Notes: a model not told the origin generated them from the sequence alone. A stretch of 39,874 nt of DNA from Clostridia bacterium (GCA_017429695.1 JAFROK010000002.1:1-39874), one strand, 5' to 3'. Numbered from the stretch's first letter, positions 7,311 to 15,696 are shown. A program made the numbers and translations.

Positions 7311-8770
7311 GGATGGTTATCCTCCTTCCGGATGGCGGTGACGCCCTGGCGGGGGAGGCGGACGGTGACGGTGGTGCCCTCCCCGGGGACGCTGGAAAAA
7401 GAAAGGCCGTAGGGGCTGCCGCAATAGAGGCGGATGCGCTGGTGGACATTTTTCAGGCCCAGGCCGCTATGGTGTTCCTCGAAATTGCCGGACTGCAGGG
7501 TGGCCAGCTGGTCGGCGGTCATGCCGGCGCCGTTATCCCTGACATAGAGGAGGAGATCCTCGCCGGATTCCTCGCCGGTGATGGTGATGAGGCCCCGGCC
7601 GCGGCGGTTTTTGATGCCGTGGTAGAGCGCGTTTTCAATGAGGGGCTGGAGGATCAGCTTGGGGACGGTGCAGTCCTGGAGTTCCTCCGGGACGGAGATT
7701 TCCCAGGAGAGGATATCGCTGTAACGGATCTGCTGGATTTCCAGATAGGAACGGGCCTGGATGAGCTCGGAGCGGAGGGAGATGATATCCTCGCCCCGGT
7801 TGAGGGAATTGCGGAAGAAGGTGGAGAGGCTGTTGACCATATCGATGACATCCTCCTCGCGCTGGGATTCGGCGAGGATGGCGATGGAGTCGAGGGTATT
7901 ATATAGGAAGTGGGGGTTGATCTGGGCCTGGAGGAGCTCCAGCTCCGCCCGGTGGAGGGACTGCTGGTCCCGGCGCTGGCGGTCGATGAGGGAGGAGATG
8001 CGGGAGGCCATTTTATCGAAATTGCGATCGAGGATTTTGAGCTCGACGATATCGGTTTCGACGGGGTGGCTGGTGAAATTATCCGAGCCGAACTGCTCCG
8101 CCTTGCGGGAGAGGGCCTGCATGGGGGCGGTGATGCGGCGGCTGACGCGGAAGGAATACATGAGGAGCAGGACGAAGAGGGCGATGACGATGGCGGCGGT
8201 GAGGGCCAGGAGGATCGGGATCTGGCGGTTGATGACGCCGCGGAGGCGGGCGAGCTCGCGGACTTCGTCGGAGAGGAAATCGTGCATGTAGTCCTCGATG
8301 ATGCCGGTGAGGCCGGTCTGGCCGGAGATGTTGCGGTCCAGGAGCTCCATGCGGAGGTCGTAGGATTTGGTTTCGGCGATTTCGATCATATACATGCGGA
8401 GATTGCTGCACATATCCAGCATGCTGCGGACGCGCTCGCGGTTATCCGGGAGGGTGGTTTCGGTGGCGAGGCGTTTGAGGACTTTTTCGGCGTTGTCCAG
8501 TTCGGACATGGGGAGTTTCTGGACGGAGGATTCGCTGGGGGGAAGGTTGACGTGTTTATACATTTCCAGGTCGATGTTGGCTTTGAATTCCTGGTTGAAG
8601 TCGGCAGCGGTGGTGGCGCAGGCCAGGACGCTGGAGGCCTGGCGGCTGACGGAGATGAGGACGAAGGCGAGGACGGCGATGATGGTTGCCATTGCCACGG
8701 ACATGGTGATGATGAGCCTTCGGATGTGCTGCTGGATTGTGCGTGGGTTTACCGGGTTAACTTGCTGCAT
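7307..8770 (-). CDS. Sensor histidine kinase, YesM/LytS-like
   Basis: This 487-residue membrane kinase has a first membrane span at about residues 19-41. An extracellular helical sensor region follows (about 42-183), then a second span (184-206), a HAMP segment (208-262) and a His_kinase domain with phospho-acceptor H287 in QINPHFLYN. The HATPase domain has LIENALYHGIKNR (N box), DNGAGM and GLGLKNVHQRI. This is the YesM class that partners YesN regulators, and one is encoded convergently at 4390-5979. The gene is first in a two-gene operon with the sugar-binding lipoprotein. A purine-rich AAGGGG lies 11 nt before the ATG. Confidence 0.93.
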   Translation of the reverse strand: MQQVNPVNPRTIQQHIRRLIITMSVAMATIIAVLAFVLISVSRQASSVLACATTAADFNQEFKANIDLEMYKHVNLPPSESSVQKLPMSELDNAEKVLKRLATETTLPDNRERVRSMLDMCSNLRMYMIEIAETKSYDLRMELLDRNISGQTGLTGIIEDYMHDFLSDEVRELARLRGVINRQIPILLALTAAIVIALFVLLLMYSFRVSRRITAPMQALSRKAEQFGSDNFTSHPVETDIVELKILDRNFDKMASRISSLIDRQRRDQQSLHRAELELLQAQINPHFLYNTLDSIAILAESQREEDVIDMVNSLSTFFRNSLNRGEDIISLRSELIQARSYLEIQQIRYSDILSWEISVPEELQDCTVPKLILQPLIENALYHGIKNRRGRGLITITGEESGEDLLLYVRDNGAGMTADQLATLQSGNFEEHHSGLGLKNVHQRIRLYCGSPYGLSFSSVPGEGTTVTVRLPRQGVTAIRKEDNHP

Positions 8771-8795
8771 GTTACATTTTTCCCCTTCCCCTACT

Positions 8796-8897
8796 CCGCA
8801 ACCTCAATCGACGCGACTCCACACTGTGGAGTTCGCTTGTTTCGGTTGACCTCAGCTCTGACGAGATTTCTGCCACTGGCAGTCGTCAGAGCTTCGC
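8796..8897 (+). repeat. Family C module, free copy C2
   Basis: CCGCAACCTCAAT to GTCAGAGCTTCGC, with GCTCTGACGA/TCGTCAGAGC enclosing TGCCA/TGGCA. The bases at the stem ends differ from C1 but pairing is kept. The copy is flanked by a 10-bp direct repeat, CCCCTTCCCC, at 8782-8791 and 8898-8907. This may be an insertion footprint. Confidence 0.75.
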
Positions 8898-8969
8898 CCC
8901 CTTCCCCGTGCTCTTACTTTGTGGATGTTTTAGTTGATTTGCACGGGGACGGGGGATATTTAGTGCGCC

Positions 8970-9052
8970 CGGGGGCTCTGCCCCCGTACCCCCAGGGAGT
9001 TTCGCGGCTGCGGCCGCGACCAGGGCTTTCCGATCGCCCTGGACCTTCGGGA
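8970..9052 (+). repeat. Family E repeat, minimal copy E3, with a GC hairpin before it
   Basis: GGGGGC-TCT-GCCCCC (about 8971-8985) precedes a minimal E element (9000-9051) nearly identical to E2. It lies in the divergent gap between the kinase operon and the importer. Confidence 0.8.
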
Positions 9053-9091
9053 TGCATCTATCTTTATTGAGTGCATGTAAAATGCGATTTG

Positions 9092-9097
9092 ATTATA
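9092..9097 (-). promoter_or_regulatory. Candidate extended -10 promoter for the kinase operon
   Basis: On the minus strand TATAAT is preceded by TGT, an extended -10. No convincing -35 is seen. It would give a leader of about 310 nt running through the complements of E3 and C2. Confidence 0.4.
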
Positions 9098-9128
9098 ACA
9101 AATTTTAGCAGATGACGAATAGTATAAA

Positions 9129-9252
9129 CAAAAAAAGTATCGATTTTCCAAAAAAAGTACTGATTTTGGACAAAAAAGACAAAGGAACCAAAAAAGTTAC
9201 CTGATGTTTTCCAAAAAATGTGAATGTTATTGACAACGGGAGCGATTATACT
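9129..9252 (+). promoter_or_regulatory. Phased A-tract direct repeats and promoter region of the sugar importer
   Basis: Five A-tracts of 6-7 bases are centred near 9133, 9153, 9175, 9193 and 9215, about two helical turns apart. The first two sit in near-identical units (AAAAAAAGTA, two variable bases, GATTTT). They lead to TTGACA (9230-9235) and TATACT (9247-9252). The 11-nt spacing between these is too short for a standard promoter, so one of them is probably not used. The region should be intrinsically bent and could hold YesN/AraC-type regulator sites. Confidence 0.55.
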
Positions 9253-9305
9253 GACACCATCAAAGGCTCGGAAAGAGCCGAATAAAGATTTAGGAGGAAG
9301 AACCC

Positions 9306-10277
9306 ATGAAGAAACTGTTTGCGTTGCTGCTGGCCCTGGCCATGATCATCGGCTGCGCGTCCGCGCTGGCGGATGGCATCAAGGTTGGTGTTATCAACCT
9401 GGATCCCGCTGAGTCCGGATATCGTCAGGCGAACGTTAAGAACCTGACCGATACGTTCACCGCTGAGAACGGCTATGACGCCACCTTCGTTACCGCCCCC
9501 ACCGCTGACAAGCAGCTGGATGCTTTCCGCAGCTTCATCACCGCTGGTGTGGACTACATCCTGGTTTCCGCCGCTGACACCACCGGCTGGGACAAGGTGC
9601 TGGAAGATGCGAAGGCCGCCGGAATCGACGTGTTCCTGTTCGACCGGATGATCGAGACCGATCCTTCCAACTACACCGCGGCTGTCGTTTCCGACATGCG
9701 CGTTGAAGGCGAGACCGCCGTTGCCTGGCTGGAAAGCCTGAACCTGCCGGAATACAAGATCCTGCACATCCAGGGACAGCTGGGCAGCGCCGCTCAGATC
9801 GGCCGCAGCGATCCCCTGACCGAAAAGTGCGAAGCTGCTGACAACTGGACCATCGTTCGCGAAGGCACCGGCGGAGACAGCTGGGATCCTGAAGAAGCCC
9901 GCAAGATCGCTGAAGCTGCGATCGACGCTGGTATCGAATTCAACGTTGTGTACGCTGAGAACGACGGCATGGCCGACGGTGTTGTGGCTGCCCTGGACGC
10001 CAAGAAGATCACCCACGGTGTGAACGGCGACGTCATCATCATGGGCTTCGACTGCAACAAGTGGGCGCTCGAAAAGCTGCTGGCCGGCGAATGGAACTAT
10101 GACGGACAGTGCTCTCCCTTCCAGGCTGGCGTCATCGACCAGATGATCAAGGCCCTGGAAGCCGGTGAAGACCTGAGCGCGTTCGGCCTGAACGAGCTGA
10201 ACCAGGTGATCTCCGTTGAAGTTGGCTTCGATGCCAAGACCATTACCCAGGAAGATATTGACAACTACGGTCTGTAA
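9306..10277 (+). CDS. ytfQ: Sugar ABC transporter substrate-binding protein (YtfQ-like)
   Basis: The 323-residue exported protein has a type 1 periplasmic-binding fold. Its N-terminal signal ends ASALA|D (cleavage after about A22). IIGC at residues 14-17 could instead act as a lipobox. It is paralogous to the lipoprotein at 6306-7310 (shared DRMIE, GSAAQIGR and NVVYAENDGM segments), but the first ligand-contact region differs (NLDPAESGYR versus SQVGTESDWR). It is followed by a strong terminator hairpin and then by ATPase and two permease genes, so it should be made in excess over them. AGGAGG lies 8 nt before the ATG. A pentose or furanose sugar ligand is likely by family; which one is not visible. 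Confidence 0.92.
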   Translation: MKKLFALLLALAMIIGCASALADGIKVGVINLDPAESGYRQANVKNLTDTFTAENGYDATFVTAPTADKQLDAFRSFITAGVDYILVSAADTTGWDKVLEDAKAAGIDVFLFDRMIETDPSNYTAAVVSDMRVEGETAVAWLESLNLPEYKILHIQGQLGSAAQIGRSDPLTEKCEAADNWTIVREGTGGDSWDPEEARKIAEAAIDAGIEFNVVYAENDGMADGVVAALDAKKITHGVNGDVIIMGFDCNKWALEKLLAGEWNYDGQCSPFQAGVIDQMIKALEAGEDLSAFGLNELNQVISVEVGFDAKTITQEDIDNYGL

Positions 10278-10294
10278 TTCTTAAGGGATTTAAC

Positions 10295-10344
10295 GGCGCG
10301 GTATGAACGTACAGTAAGCGCGTTTCATACCGCGCCTTCTTTCT
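10295..10344 (+). terminator. Attenuating terminator after the binding-protein gene
   Basis: GGCGCGGTATGAA (10295-10307) pairs perfectly with TTCATACCGCGCC (10324-10336) and is followed by TTCTTTCT. It lies inside the importer operon, a common way to make more binding protein than permease. Confidence 0.85.
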
Positions 10345-10351
10345 AAGAAGA

Positions 10352-10391
10352 TTGGGGGGCTTTCCGATCGCCCCCCAGACCCCCTTCGGGC
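10352..10391 (+). repeat. Family E repeat, half copy E4 (second hairpin only)
   Basis: TGGGGGGC-TTTCCGATC-GCCCCCCA followed by CCCTTCGGGC. The loop is identical to that of E2, E3 and E8, while the stem bases are all G/C and still pair. Confidence 0.75.
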
Positions 10392-10409
10392 GACATGCTT
10401 TTTGAAAAG

Positions 10410-10550
10410 ATTGGGGGAGCTTTGTGATCGCCGTTACCCATTTTCACTGCATTGGCATTTGTGAAAATAGACGGCTGTAACATGGGAAGCGTTACCCAAA
10501 TCAAAGATTTGGACACTTCCGCATTCGATCGCCCTGGACCTTCGGCCCAT
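10410..10550 (+). repeat. Family E repeat, composite copy E5
   Basis: It starts GGGGGAGCTTTGTGATCGCC and ends TCGATCGCCCTGGACCTTCGG. Between are a hairpin around ATTTTCAC/GTGAAAAT and a CCAAATC/GATTTGG hairpin like the one in F1. It lacks the first E hairpin. Confidence 0.6.
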
Positions 10551-10580
10551 GTGTGTGTGGAGAAGAATGGGGTTTAAAGA

Positions 10581-10641
10581 GGTTTCGCATCTGCGGATGC
10601 GACCAGAGGCTTTCCGATCGCCTCTGGACTCTTCGGCCCGA
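10581..10641 (+). repeat. Family E repeat, copy E6 with compensatory changes in both stems
   Basis: The first stem is CGCATC-TGCG-GATGCG where other copies have CGCGGC-TGCG-GCCGCG. The second is CCAGAGGC-TTTCCGATC-GCCTCTGG. Both loops are unchanged. This copy is the clearest evidence that pairing, not sequence, is kept. Confidence 0.85.
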
Positions 10642-10710
10642 ATCACTAAATTGATTCTTCGGTTTTAAAGAAATTTAGTTTTAGTTTTCTGTTGGAAGGA
10701 GCTGGCCCGG

Positions 10711-12225
10711 ATGCCAAATATGGAGAACCAGGCGGTACTGACCATGCGCGGAATCTGCAAGCAGTTTCCGGGTACCAAGGCGTTGAACAATGTGGATTTT
10801 ACCCTGCGGAAGGGTGAGATTCATGCCCTGATGGGGGAGAACGGCGCCGGAAAATCCACTTTGATTAAGGTGCTGACCGGCGTTTATGGAAAAGACGCGG
10901 GGAGCATCTGGGTGGACGGTACGGAGGGAGAGGCTAGGATCCACTCCCCGCAGGACGCGCAGAACATCGGCATCAGTACGGTGTATCAGGAAATTACGCT
11001 GTGCCCGAACCTGAGCGTGGCGGAAAATATGTTCATCGGCCGGACCAAGGGTCCTTTCGTGAACTGGTGGAGCCGGAACAAGCGGACGACAGAGATCCTG
11101 GAGAGCCTGAACATTCCGGCACGGGCACGGCAGGAGCTGAGCCAGTGTTCGCTGGCGGTGCAGCAGATGGTGGCCATCGCCCGGGCGGTGGACATGAACT
11201 GCAAGGTGCTGATCCTGGACGAGCCCACATCCTCGCTGGACGAGCACGAGGTGGAGATGCTGTTCGGGCTGATGCGGGACCTGCGGGACCGGGGCGTCGG
11301 GATTATCTTTGTGACGCACTTCCTGGAGCAGGTTTACGCGGTGAGCGACCGGATTACCGTGCTGCGGAACGGCGAACTGGTCGGCGAATGGCCGGTGGCG
11401 GAGCTGCCGCAGGTGGAGTTGGTGGCCCGGATGATGGGCAAGGACCTGGACGACATGGTGGACCTGGACGCGGTTGGCGAGAAGAGCGTCGGCAGCGACG
11501 AGACCGTTTATGAAGCGGTGGGGCTCTCCAGCACGGAATGCAAGCCCTTCGATTTCCAGATTCACAAGGGCGAGGTGAACGGCTTTACCGGATTGCTGGG
11601 CAGCGGACGCAGCGAAAGCGTTCGGGCGATCTTCGGCGCGGACCGGGTGACCGGCGGCATGGTGATGGTGAAAGGCCAGCACGCGGTGATCAACAAACCC
11701 TACCGGGCGATGAAGAAAGGCATCGGCTACCTGCCGGAGGACCGGAAACGGGACGGCATTGTGGCGGACCTGAGCGTGCGGGAGAACATCATATTGGCGC
11801 TGCAGGTGATGAAAGGCTTCTTCCACCCGATGAGCCGGGACGAGATGGAAGCGTTTGCGGACGAATATATCAAGGCCCTGCAGATTAAGACGGCGAGCCA
11901 GGAAACGCCGATCGGCAGCCTGAGCGGCGGCAACCAGCAGAAGGTGATCCTGGCCCGGTGGCTGCTGACGCATCCGGATTACCTGATTCTGGACGAGCCG
12001 ACCCGCGGCATCGACGTGGGCACCAAGCTGGAGATCCAGCGGCTGGTGCTGAAGCTGGCGGAAGAGGGGATGAGCGTGACGTTCATTTCCTCCGAGATTG
12101 AAGAAATGCTGCGGACATGCAGCCGGCTGATCGTTATGCGGGACCGGAACATTGTCGGCGAACTGACCGGGGACCAGCTGACGCAGGGCCAGATTATGAG
12201 AACGATCGCGGGAGGTGAGCAGTAA
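10711..12225 (+). CDS. ytfR: Sugar ABC transporter ATP-binding protein (two ABC domains)
   Basis: The 504-residue protein carries two fused ABC ATPase domains, the form used by MglA, RbsA and YtfR. The first has Walker A GENGAGKST (residues 42-50), a degenerate signature region near LAVQQMVAIARA, and Walker B VLILDEPTSSLDE. The second has a reduced Walker A (GLLGSGRSES) typical of the inactive-type site of this family, a full LSGGNQQKVILAR signature and LILDEPTRGID. It energises the two permeases that follow. The stop is 1 nt before the next ATG. GGAAGGAG precedes the start by 9 nt. Confidence 0.95.
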   Translation: MPNMENQAVLTMRGICKQFPGTKALNNVDFTLRKGEIHALMGENGAGKSTLIKVLTGVYGKDAGSIWVDGTEGEARIHSPQDAQNIGISTVYQEITLCPNLSVAENMFIGRTKGPFVNWWSRNKRTTEILESLNIPARARQELSQCSLAVQQMVAIARAVDMNCKVLILDEPTSSLDEHEVEMLFGLMRDLRDRGVGIIFVTHFLEQVYAVSDRITVLRNGELVGEWPVAELPQVELVARMMGKDLDDMVDLDAVGEKSVGSDETVYEAVGLSSTECKPFDFQIHKGEVNGFTGLLGSGRSESVRAIFGADRVTGGMVMVKGQHAVINKPYRAMKKGIGYLPEDRKRDGIVADLSVRENIILALQVMKGFFHPMSRDEMEAFADEYIKALQIKTASQETPIGSLSGGNQQKVILARWLLTHPDYLILDEPTRGIDVGTKLEIQRLVLKLAEEGMSVTFISSEIEEMLRTCSRLIVMRDRNIVGELTGDQLTQGQIMRTIAGGEQ

Positions 12226-12226
12226 A

Positions 12227-13339
12227 ATGAAAAAGATCAAGAACAGCCTCGGCGCGCTGACGATGCCGCTGGTGGCGCTGGGCGTTTTGCTGCTGTTTAA
12301 CCTGATCCGCTGCATTGTGACCGGGAGCTGGAGCTTCTATGAAATTTCCATCGCGACGGATGAAAAGGGCTCTGTGCTGACGGGCAACCTGATCAGCATT
12401 ATCGACAGCGCCAGCGCGCTGGTGATCCTGGCGATGGGCATGACGCTGGTGACGGCGGCCTGCGGCGGACAGGATATCTCCGTTGGCGCGGTGGGCGCGA
12501 TTGCCGGTGCGTTCTTCGTGATTATGATGCACCCGCAGAAGGAAGTACAGATGTCCACACTGACATCCGTGGCGTGGCCGAATGTGATTCTCGGGGTGGT
12601 TGTGGCGATCATTGCGGCCGTGATATTCTGTTTGTTCAACGGCGTGCTGGTGGCATATTTCAAAATCCAGCCGATGATTGCCACGCTGATCCTTTTCTCC
12701 TGCGGCCGGTCCATTGCGTACTACTTCCTGTATCAGGCGCTGGGCGTCGGATCCATCAAGCTGGATGACCCGATTATATTTGCGATCGGCAAGACGATTC
12801 CCGGCGTGCCCATTCCGACATCGATATTCGTTGTGATATTGGTTGGGCTGCTGATGTGGCTGATTTTCAAGCGGACGAACCTGCGGCTGTATACCCAGGC
12901 GGTGGGTATCAACCAGAAGGCGGCCCAGCTGAACGGTATCAACCCGGTGATGGTGAAGCTGCTGAGCTTTGTGATGCTGGGCGTTTGCGTGGCGGTGGCC
13001 GCCATTGTGAAAAGCACCAGCCTGAGCACATTGACCACCAAATCCCTGATGGACAGCTTTGAAATGGACGCCATCCTGGCGGTGGCCATCGGCGCCAACA
13101 ACCTGGGCGGCGGCAAATTCCGCCTGGGCGGATCCATCCTGGGCGCCTATACCATTCAGACCCTGACAACGACGCTGAACGCGATGGAAGTTTCATCGGA
13201 CAGCATGAAATTCTATAAGGCGATCGTGATTATTGTGATCATGGTGGCCGGCAGCCCGGTGGTCAGGAACTGGATTGTATCGCTGGGGAACAAAATCAAG
13301 ATGACAACCAGGGCAGCCCGGGTGAAGGAGGTGGAATAA
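12227..13339 (+). CDS. ytfT: Sugar ABC transporter permease 1 (YtfT-like)
   Basis: This 370-residue inner-membrane permease of the BPD_transp_2 (ribose/galactose) family has around eight to ten hydrophobic spans. Family landmarks include ITLATAACGGQDISVGAVGAI-like and GANNLGGGKFRLGGSILGA segments. ATG at 12227 is preferred over an upstream GTG at 12215, because the GGGAGG at 12210-12215 is about 11 nt from the ATG but overlaps the GTG. It pairs with the next gene to form a heterodimeric channel. The order ATPase, permease, permease matches ytfR-ytfT-yjfF. Substrate is inferred from family only. Confidence 0.92.
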   Translation: MKKIKNSLGALTMPLVALGVLLLFNLIRCIVTGSWSFYEISIATDEKGSVLTGNLISIIDSASALVILAMGMTLVTAACGGQDISVGAVGAIAGAFFVIMMHPQKEVQMSTLTSVAWPNVILGVVVAIIAAVIFCLFNGVLVAYFKIQPMIATLILFSCGRSIAYYFLYQALGVGSIKLDDPIIFAIGKTIPGVPIPTSIFVVILVGLLMWLIFKRTNLRLYTQAVGINQKAAQLNGINPVMVKLLSFVMLGVCVAVAAIVKSTSLSTLTTKSLMDSFEMDAILAVAIGANNLGGGKFRLGGSILGAYTIQTLTTTLNAMEVSSDSMKFYKAIVIIVIMVAGSPVVRNWIVSLGNKIKMTTRAARVKEVE

Positions 13340-13340
13340 G

Positions 13341-14462
13341 ATGACCACGATTCAGCCGGACCTGAGGAAGAAAAAACGGTTTGAACGCCTGACGGACGCC
13401 CAGCTGCTGACCATTATCAGCGGGACGATCTTTGTGGTGATGTACCTGATTGCGGTACTCTCGATTGAAGAGTTCAAAAAGCCGCAGGTGCTCTTTGACA
13501 TTACGAACTATTATTCCTACCTGATTATTATTGCGTGCGCGCTGACCATCGTTATGGTCGGGGGCGGCATCAACATCAGCGTCGGCGGCGTGATATGCCT
13601 GACGTGTATGGTATGTACGATGTTCATGAAGGACAGCGGGATTGAGGACCCGACGCTGCTGCTGTGGGCCACATTCGGGGTGGCGATTGCCATCGGCGCT
13701 GCCTTCGGCGCATTCCAGGGGGCGCTGATCAGCTTCCTGGAGATCCAGCCGTTCATTATTACGCTGGGCGGAATGTTCCTGGCCCGGGGCCTGACGACCA
13801 TCCTGAGCGGCGGCAAGAATGTGACGCTGCCGGATGACAATCCTTTCGCGAAGTGGATGGCGGAGCTGGAAATCAAGATTCCGGAGCTGGGCACCCAGCG
13901 GATCAGGAAAGGGAAAGTATTCATTAACCCGGCTGTGCTGAACTGGGTGACCATTATCGCCATCGCAGTTGTGGTGATTATCTACCTGGTGATGCGGTTT
14001 ACCAAGTTCGGCCGGAACACCTACGCCATCGGCGGCAACCAGCAGAGCGCGCAGATGCTGGGCATCAACGTGAAGCAGACCCGGTTCAACACCTACCTGC
14101 TGAGCGGCGTGTTGAGCGGATTGGCCGGATTTGTGTTCATGATGTTCAACGGCGCCGGCGGAAAGACCGGTATCGGATTGCGGTTTGAAATGGACGCGAT
14201 TGCGGCATCCATTATCGGCGGTACGCTGCTGAGCGGCGGCGTGGGCAACGTGATCGGGTCGTTCTTCGGGGCGATGATCCTGGGCACGCTGCAGAAGATT
14301 ATCTGGTTCAGCGGACTGCAGGAAGCTTACTGGCAGGATATGGCCAACGGCGTGATGCTGGGAATCTTCATTGTGATGCAGAGCGTTGTGCTGGGCGTGC
14401 GGGGCAAGGGAAAGATTTCACTGCCGTTTGCGAAAGGTAAAGCTTCGCTTGAAAAGGGGTGA
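13341..14462 (+). CDS. yjfF: Sugar ABC transporter permease 2 (YjfF-like)
   Basis: The 373-residue second permease of the importer belongs to the same family as its upstream neighbour. It has the GGGINISVGGVICLTCM segment after the second span and the IGGNQQSAQMLGINVKQTRF cytoplasmic loop that contacts the ATPase. It starts 2 nt after the previous stop, with AAGGAGG about 8 nt upstream, so the two are co-translated. The gene ends inside a terminator hairpin (14447-14476). The last residues (KGKASLEKG) are hydrophilic. Together with the ATPase and the binding protein it completes a four-gene importer. Confidence 0.92.
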   Translation: MTTIQPDLRKKKRFERLTDAQLLTIISGTIFVVMYLIAVLSIEEFKKPQVLFDITNYYSYLIIIACALTIVMVGGGINISVGGVICLTCMVCTMFMKDSGIEDPTLLLWATFGVAIAIGAAFGAFQGALISFLEIQPFIITLGGMFLARGLTTILSGGKNVTLPDDNPFAKWMAELEIKIPELGTQRIRKGKVFINPAVLNWVTIIAIAVVVIIYLVMRFTKFGRNTYAIGGNQQSAQMLGINVKQTRFNTYLLSGVLSGLAGFVFMMFNGAGGKTGIGLRFEMDAIAASIIGGTLLSGGVGNVIGSFFGAMILGTLQKIIWFSGLQEAYWQDMANGVMLGIFIVMQSVVLGVRGKGKISLPFAKGKASLEKG

Positions 14463-14476
14463 ACCCTTTTTCAAGC
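14447..14476 (+). terminator. Terminator of the importer operon
   Basis: GCTTGAAAAGGG pairs with CCCTTTTTCAAGC (one bulge) around the yjfF stop codon. The T-run is inside the 3' arm. Confidence 0.55.
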
Positions 14477-14529
14477 AGGTGTCAGGTATCAGGTTTCAGT
14501 AGAACGGGGGATCAGGGTTCGGGGGATGA

Positions 14530-15696
14530 TTAAAGCACGATATCTCCCGGGCGGTAGCCTTTCGGCAGGGGTTCCTCTTCTATGAAGGTGAATTCGGGGT
14601 CTTCCAGCACTGGGAGGAAGACCTCATAGGGGATGTGTTCGAACTCAGCGCCGTAGCTGCTCTGGCCGAACCATCCCCCTTCCTTTGCCCGGAGATTGAT
14701 ATCCCGGGCAAATTTTGTGTGGTTGGAGCAGTCGTGGACTGCGATGGGCCAGGATTCTTCCGCGGCGGATTTCAGCATCTGGAGGGAGATATCCCGGGAG
14801 AAGACGGGGGACAGGTAGCCCATGCGGCAGAAATACATATTTTCGCCCCAGTAATTGGGGAGGTTATTCTCATTCAGGTGGAGCTCGGCGCAGTTCATGA
14901 AGTCGATGCCGGTGGAGAGGATTTTTTGCTTCTTCTTTGAGAACTGGTCGGCGAATTCCCGGGTCATGGGAGTTTCGATGCCGACCTGGGGGATATACTG
15001 TTTGGCGATGGCCATGGCTTCGATGACGCGGTCGGAACAGTTTGAGGCGCCGAGGTTGAAGCGGAGCTCGTCCAGGCCGGCTTCGCCGAGGGCTTTCAGG
15101 TTTTCTTCGGTGGCGGGGATGCCGTTGGTATACATATGCTGGTGGACGCCGGCTTCGTGGAAGCGGCGGATGACGCCGTAATATTTTTCGATTTCCATGA
15201 AGGGTTCGAGATAAACATAGGCAATGCCGGTGGGTTTTTTCTGGAGGGAGAAGAGCAGGGGCAGGTCTTCCTCGCGGTAGCGGGTGCCGCCGATTTCCCA
15301 GAGGCCTTCGCCGATGGGCGGAATGGCGGAGAGCTGGCCGTAATCGTAGCAGAAGGGGCAGGCGGCGTTGCAGCGGTTGGTTTTGCGCACGGCGGAGAGG
15401 CCGGTGCCCAGGAGGCAGCTGCGGCAGCCGGCCGGGAAGCGGGACGGGGAGCCGACGAAAAGGGTGCAGGCCGGGAGGGATTCGGTCCAGGGGATGCCTT
15501 CCGGGTGGCCGGGGAGAAGCGCTTTGAGGCCCGGGATGGTTTTGAGGGTTGCGGTTCGGCGGGCGTCGACGGCGGTTTCGATCTGGGCGAAGGTGGCGAG
15601 GGCGAGTTCCTGCTGGCGGGGGCCGAGGGGCTCGTCGTCAGGGAGGGTGGAGAAGAAGCGGAACCAGGAAAGGGCGTCCTTTTTGGAGATCTTCAT
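14530..15696 (-). CDS. Radical SAM protein of unknown function
   Basis: The 388-residue protein has the radical SAM cluster motif CNAACPFC (C109, C113, C116), followed by the aromatic YDYG typical of the fold. A second cysteine pair lies just upstream (C91, C94 in AGCRSCLLG) and could bind another metal or stabilise the site. Further cysteines occur in the C-terminal half (NCAEL, FCRMG, HDCSN). The first 80 residues are a helical domain with no recognised family. The ATG at 15696 is chosen because AAGGAG lies 9 nt upstream; a longer reading frame upstream lacks such a site. It stands alone on the minus strand between plus-strand operons, with no peptide substrate or partner gene beside it. 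The reaction is unknown. Confidence 0.75.
   Translation of the reverse strand: MKISKKDALSWFRFFSTLPDDEPLGPRQQELALATFAQIETAVDARRTATLKTIPGLKALLPGHPEGIPWTESLPACTLFVGSPSRFPAGCRSCLLGTGLSAVRKTNRCNAACPFCYDYGQLSAIPPIGEGLWEIGGTRYREEDLPLLFSLQKKPTGIAYVYLEPFMEIEKYYGVIRRFHEAGVHQHMYTNGIPATEENLKALGEAGLDELRFNLGASNCSDRVIEAMAIAKQYIPQVGIETPMTREFADQFSKKKQKILSTGIDFMNCAELHLNENNLPNYWGENMYFCRMGYLSPVFSRDISLQMLKSAAEESWPIAVHDCSNHTKFARDINLRAKEGGWFGQSSYGAEFEHIPYEVFLPVLEDPEFTFIEEEPLPKGYRPGDIVL

Noticed and set aside
12215-12229. GTG start for the first permease
   Set aside because: The ribosome-binding site overlaps it; the ATG at 12227 is correctly spaced.
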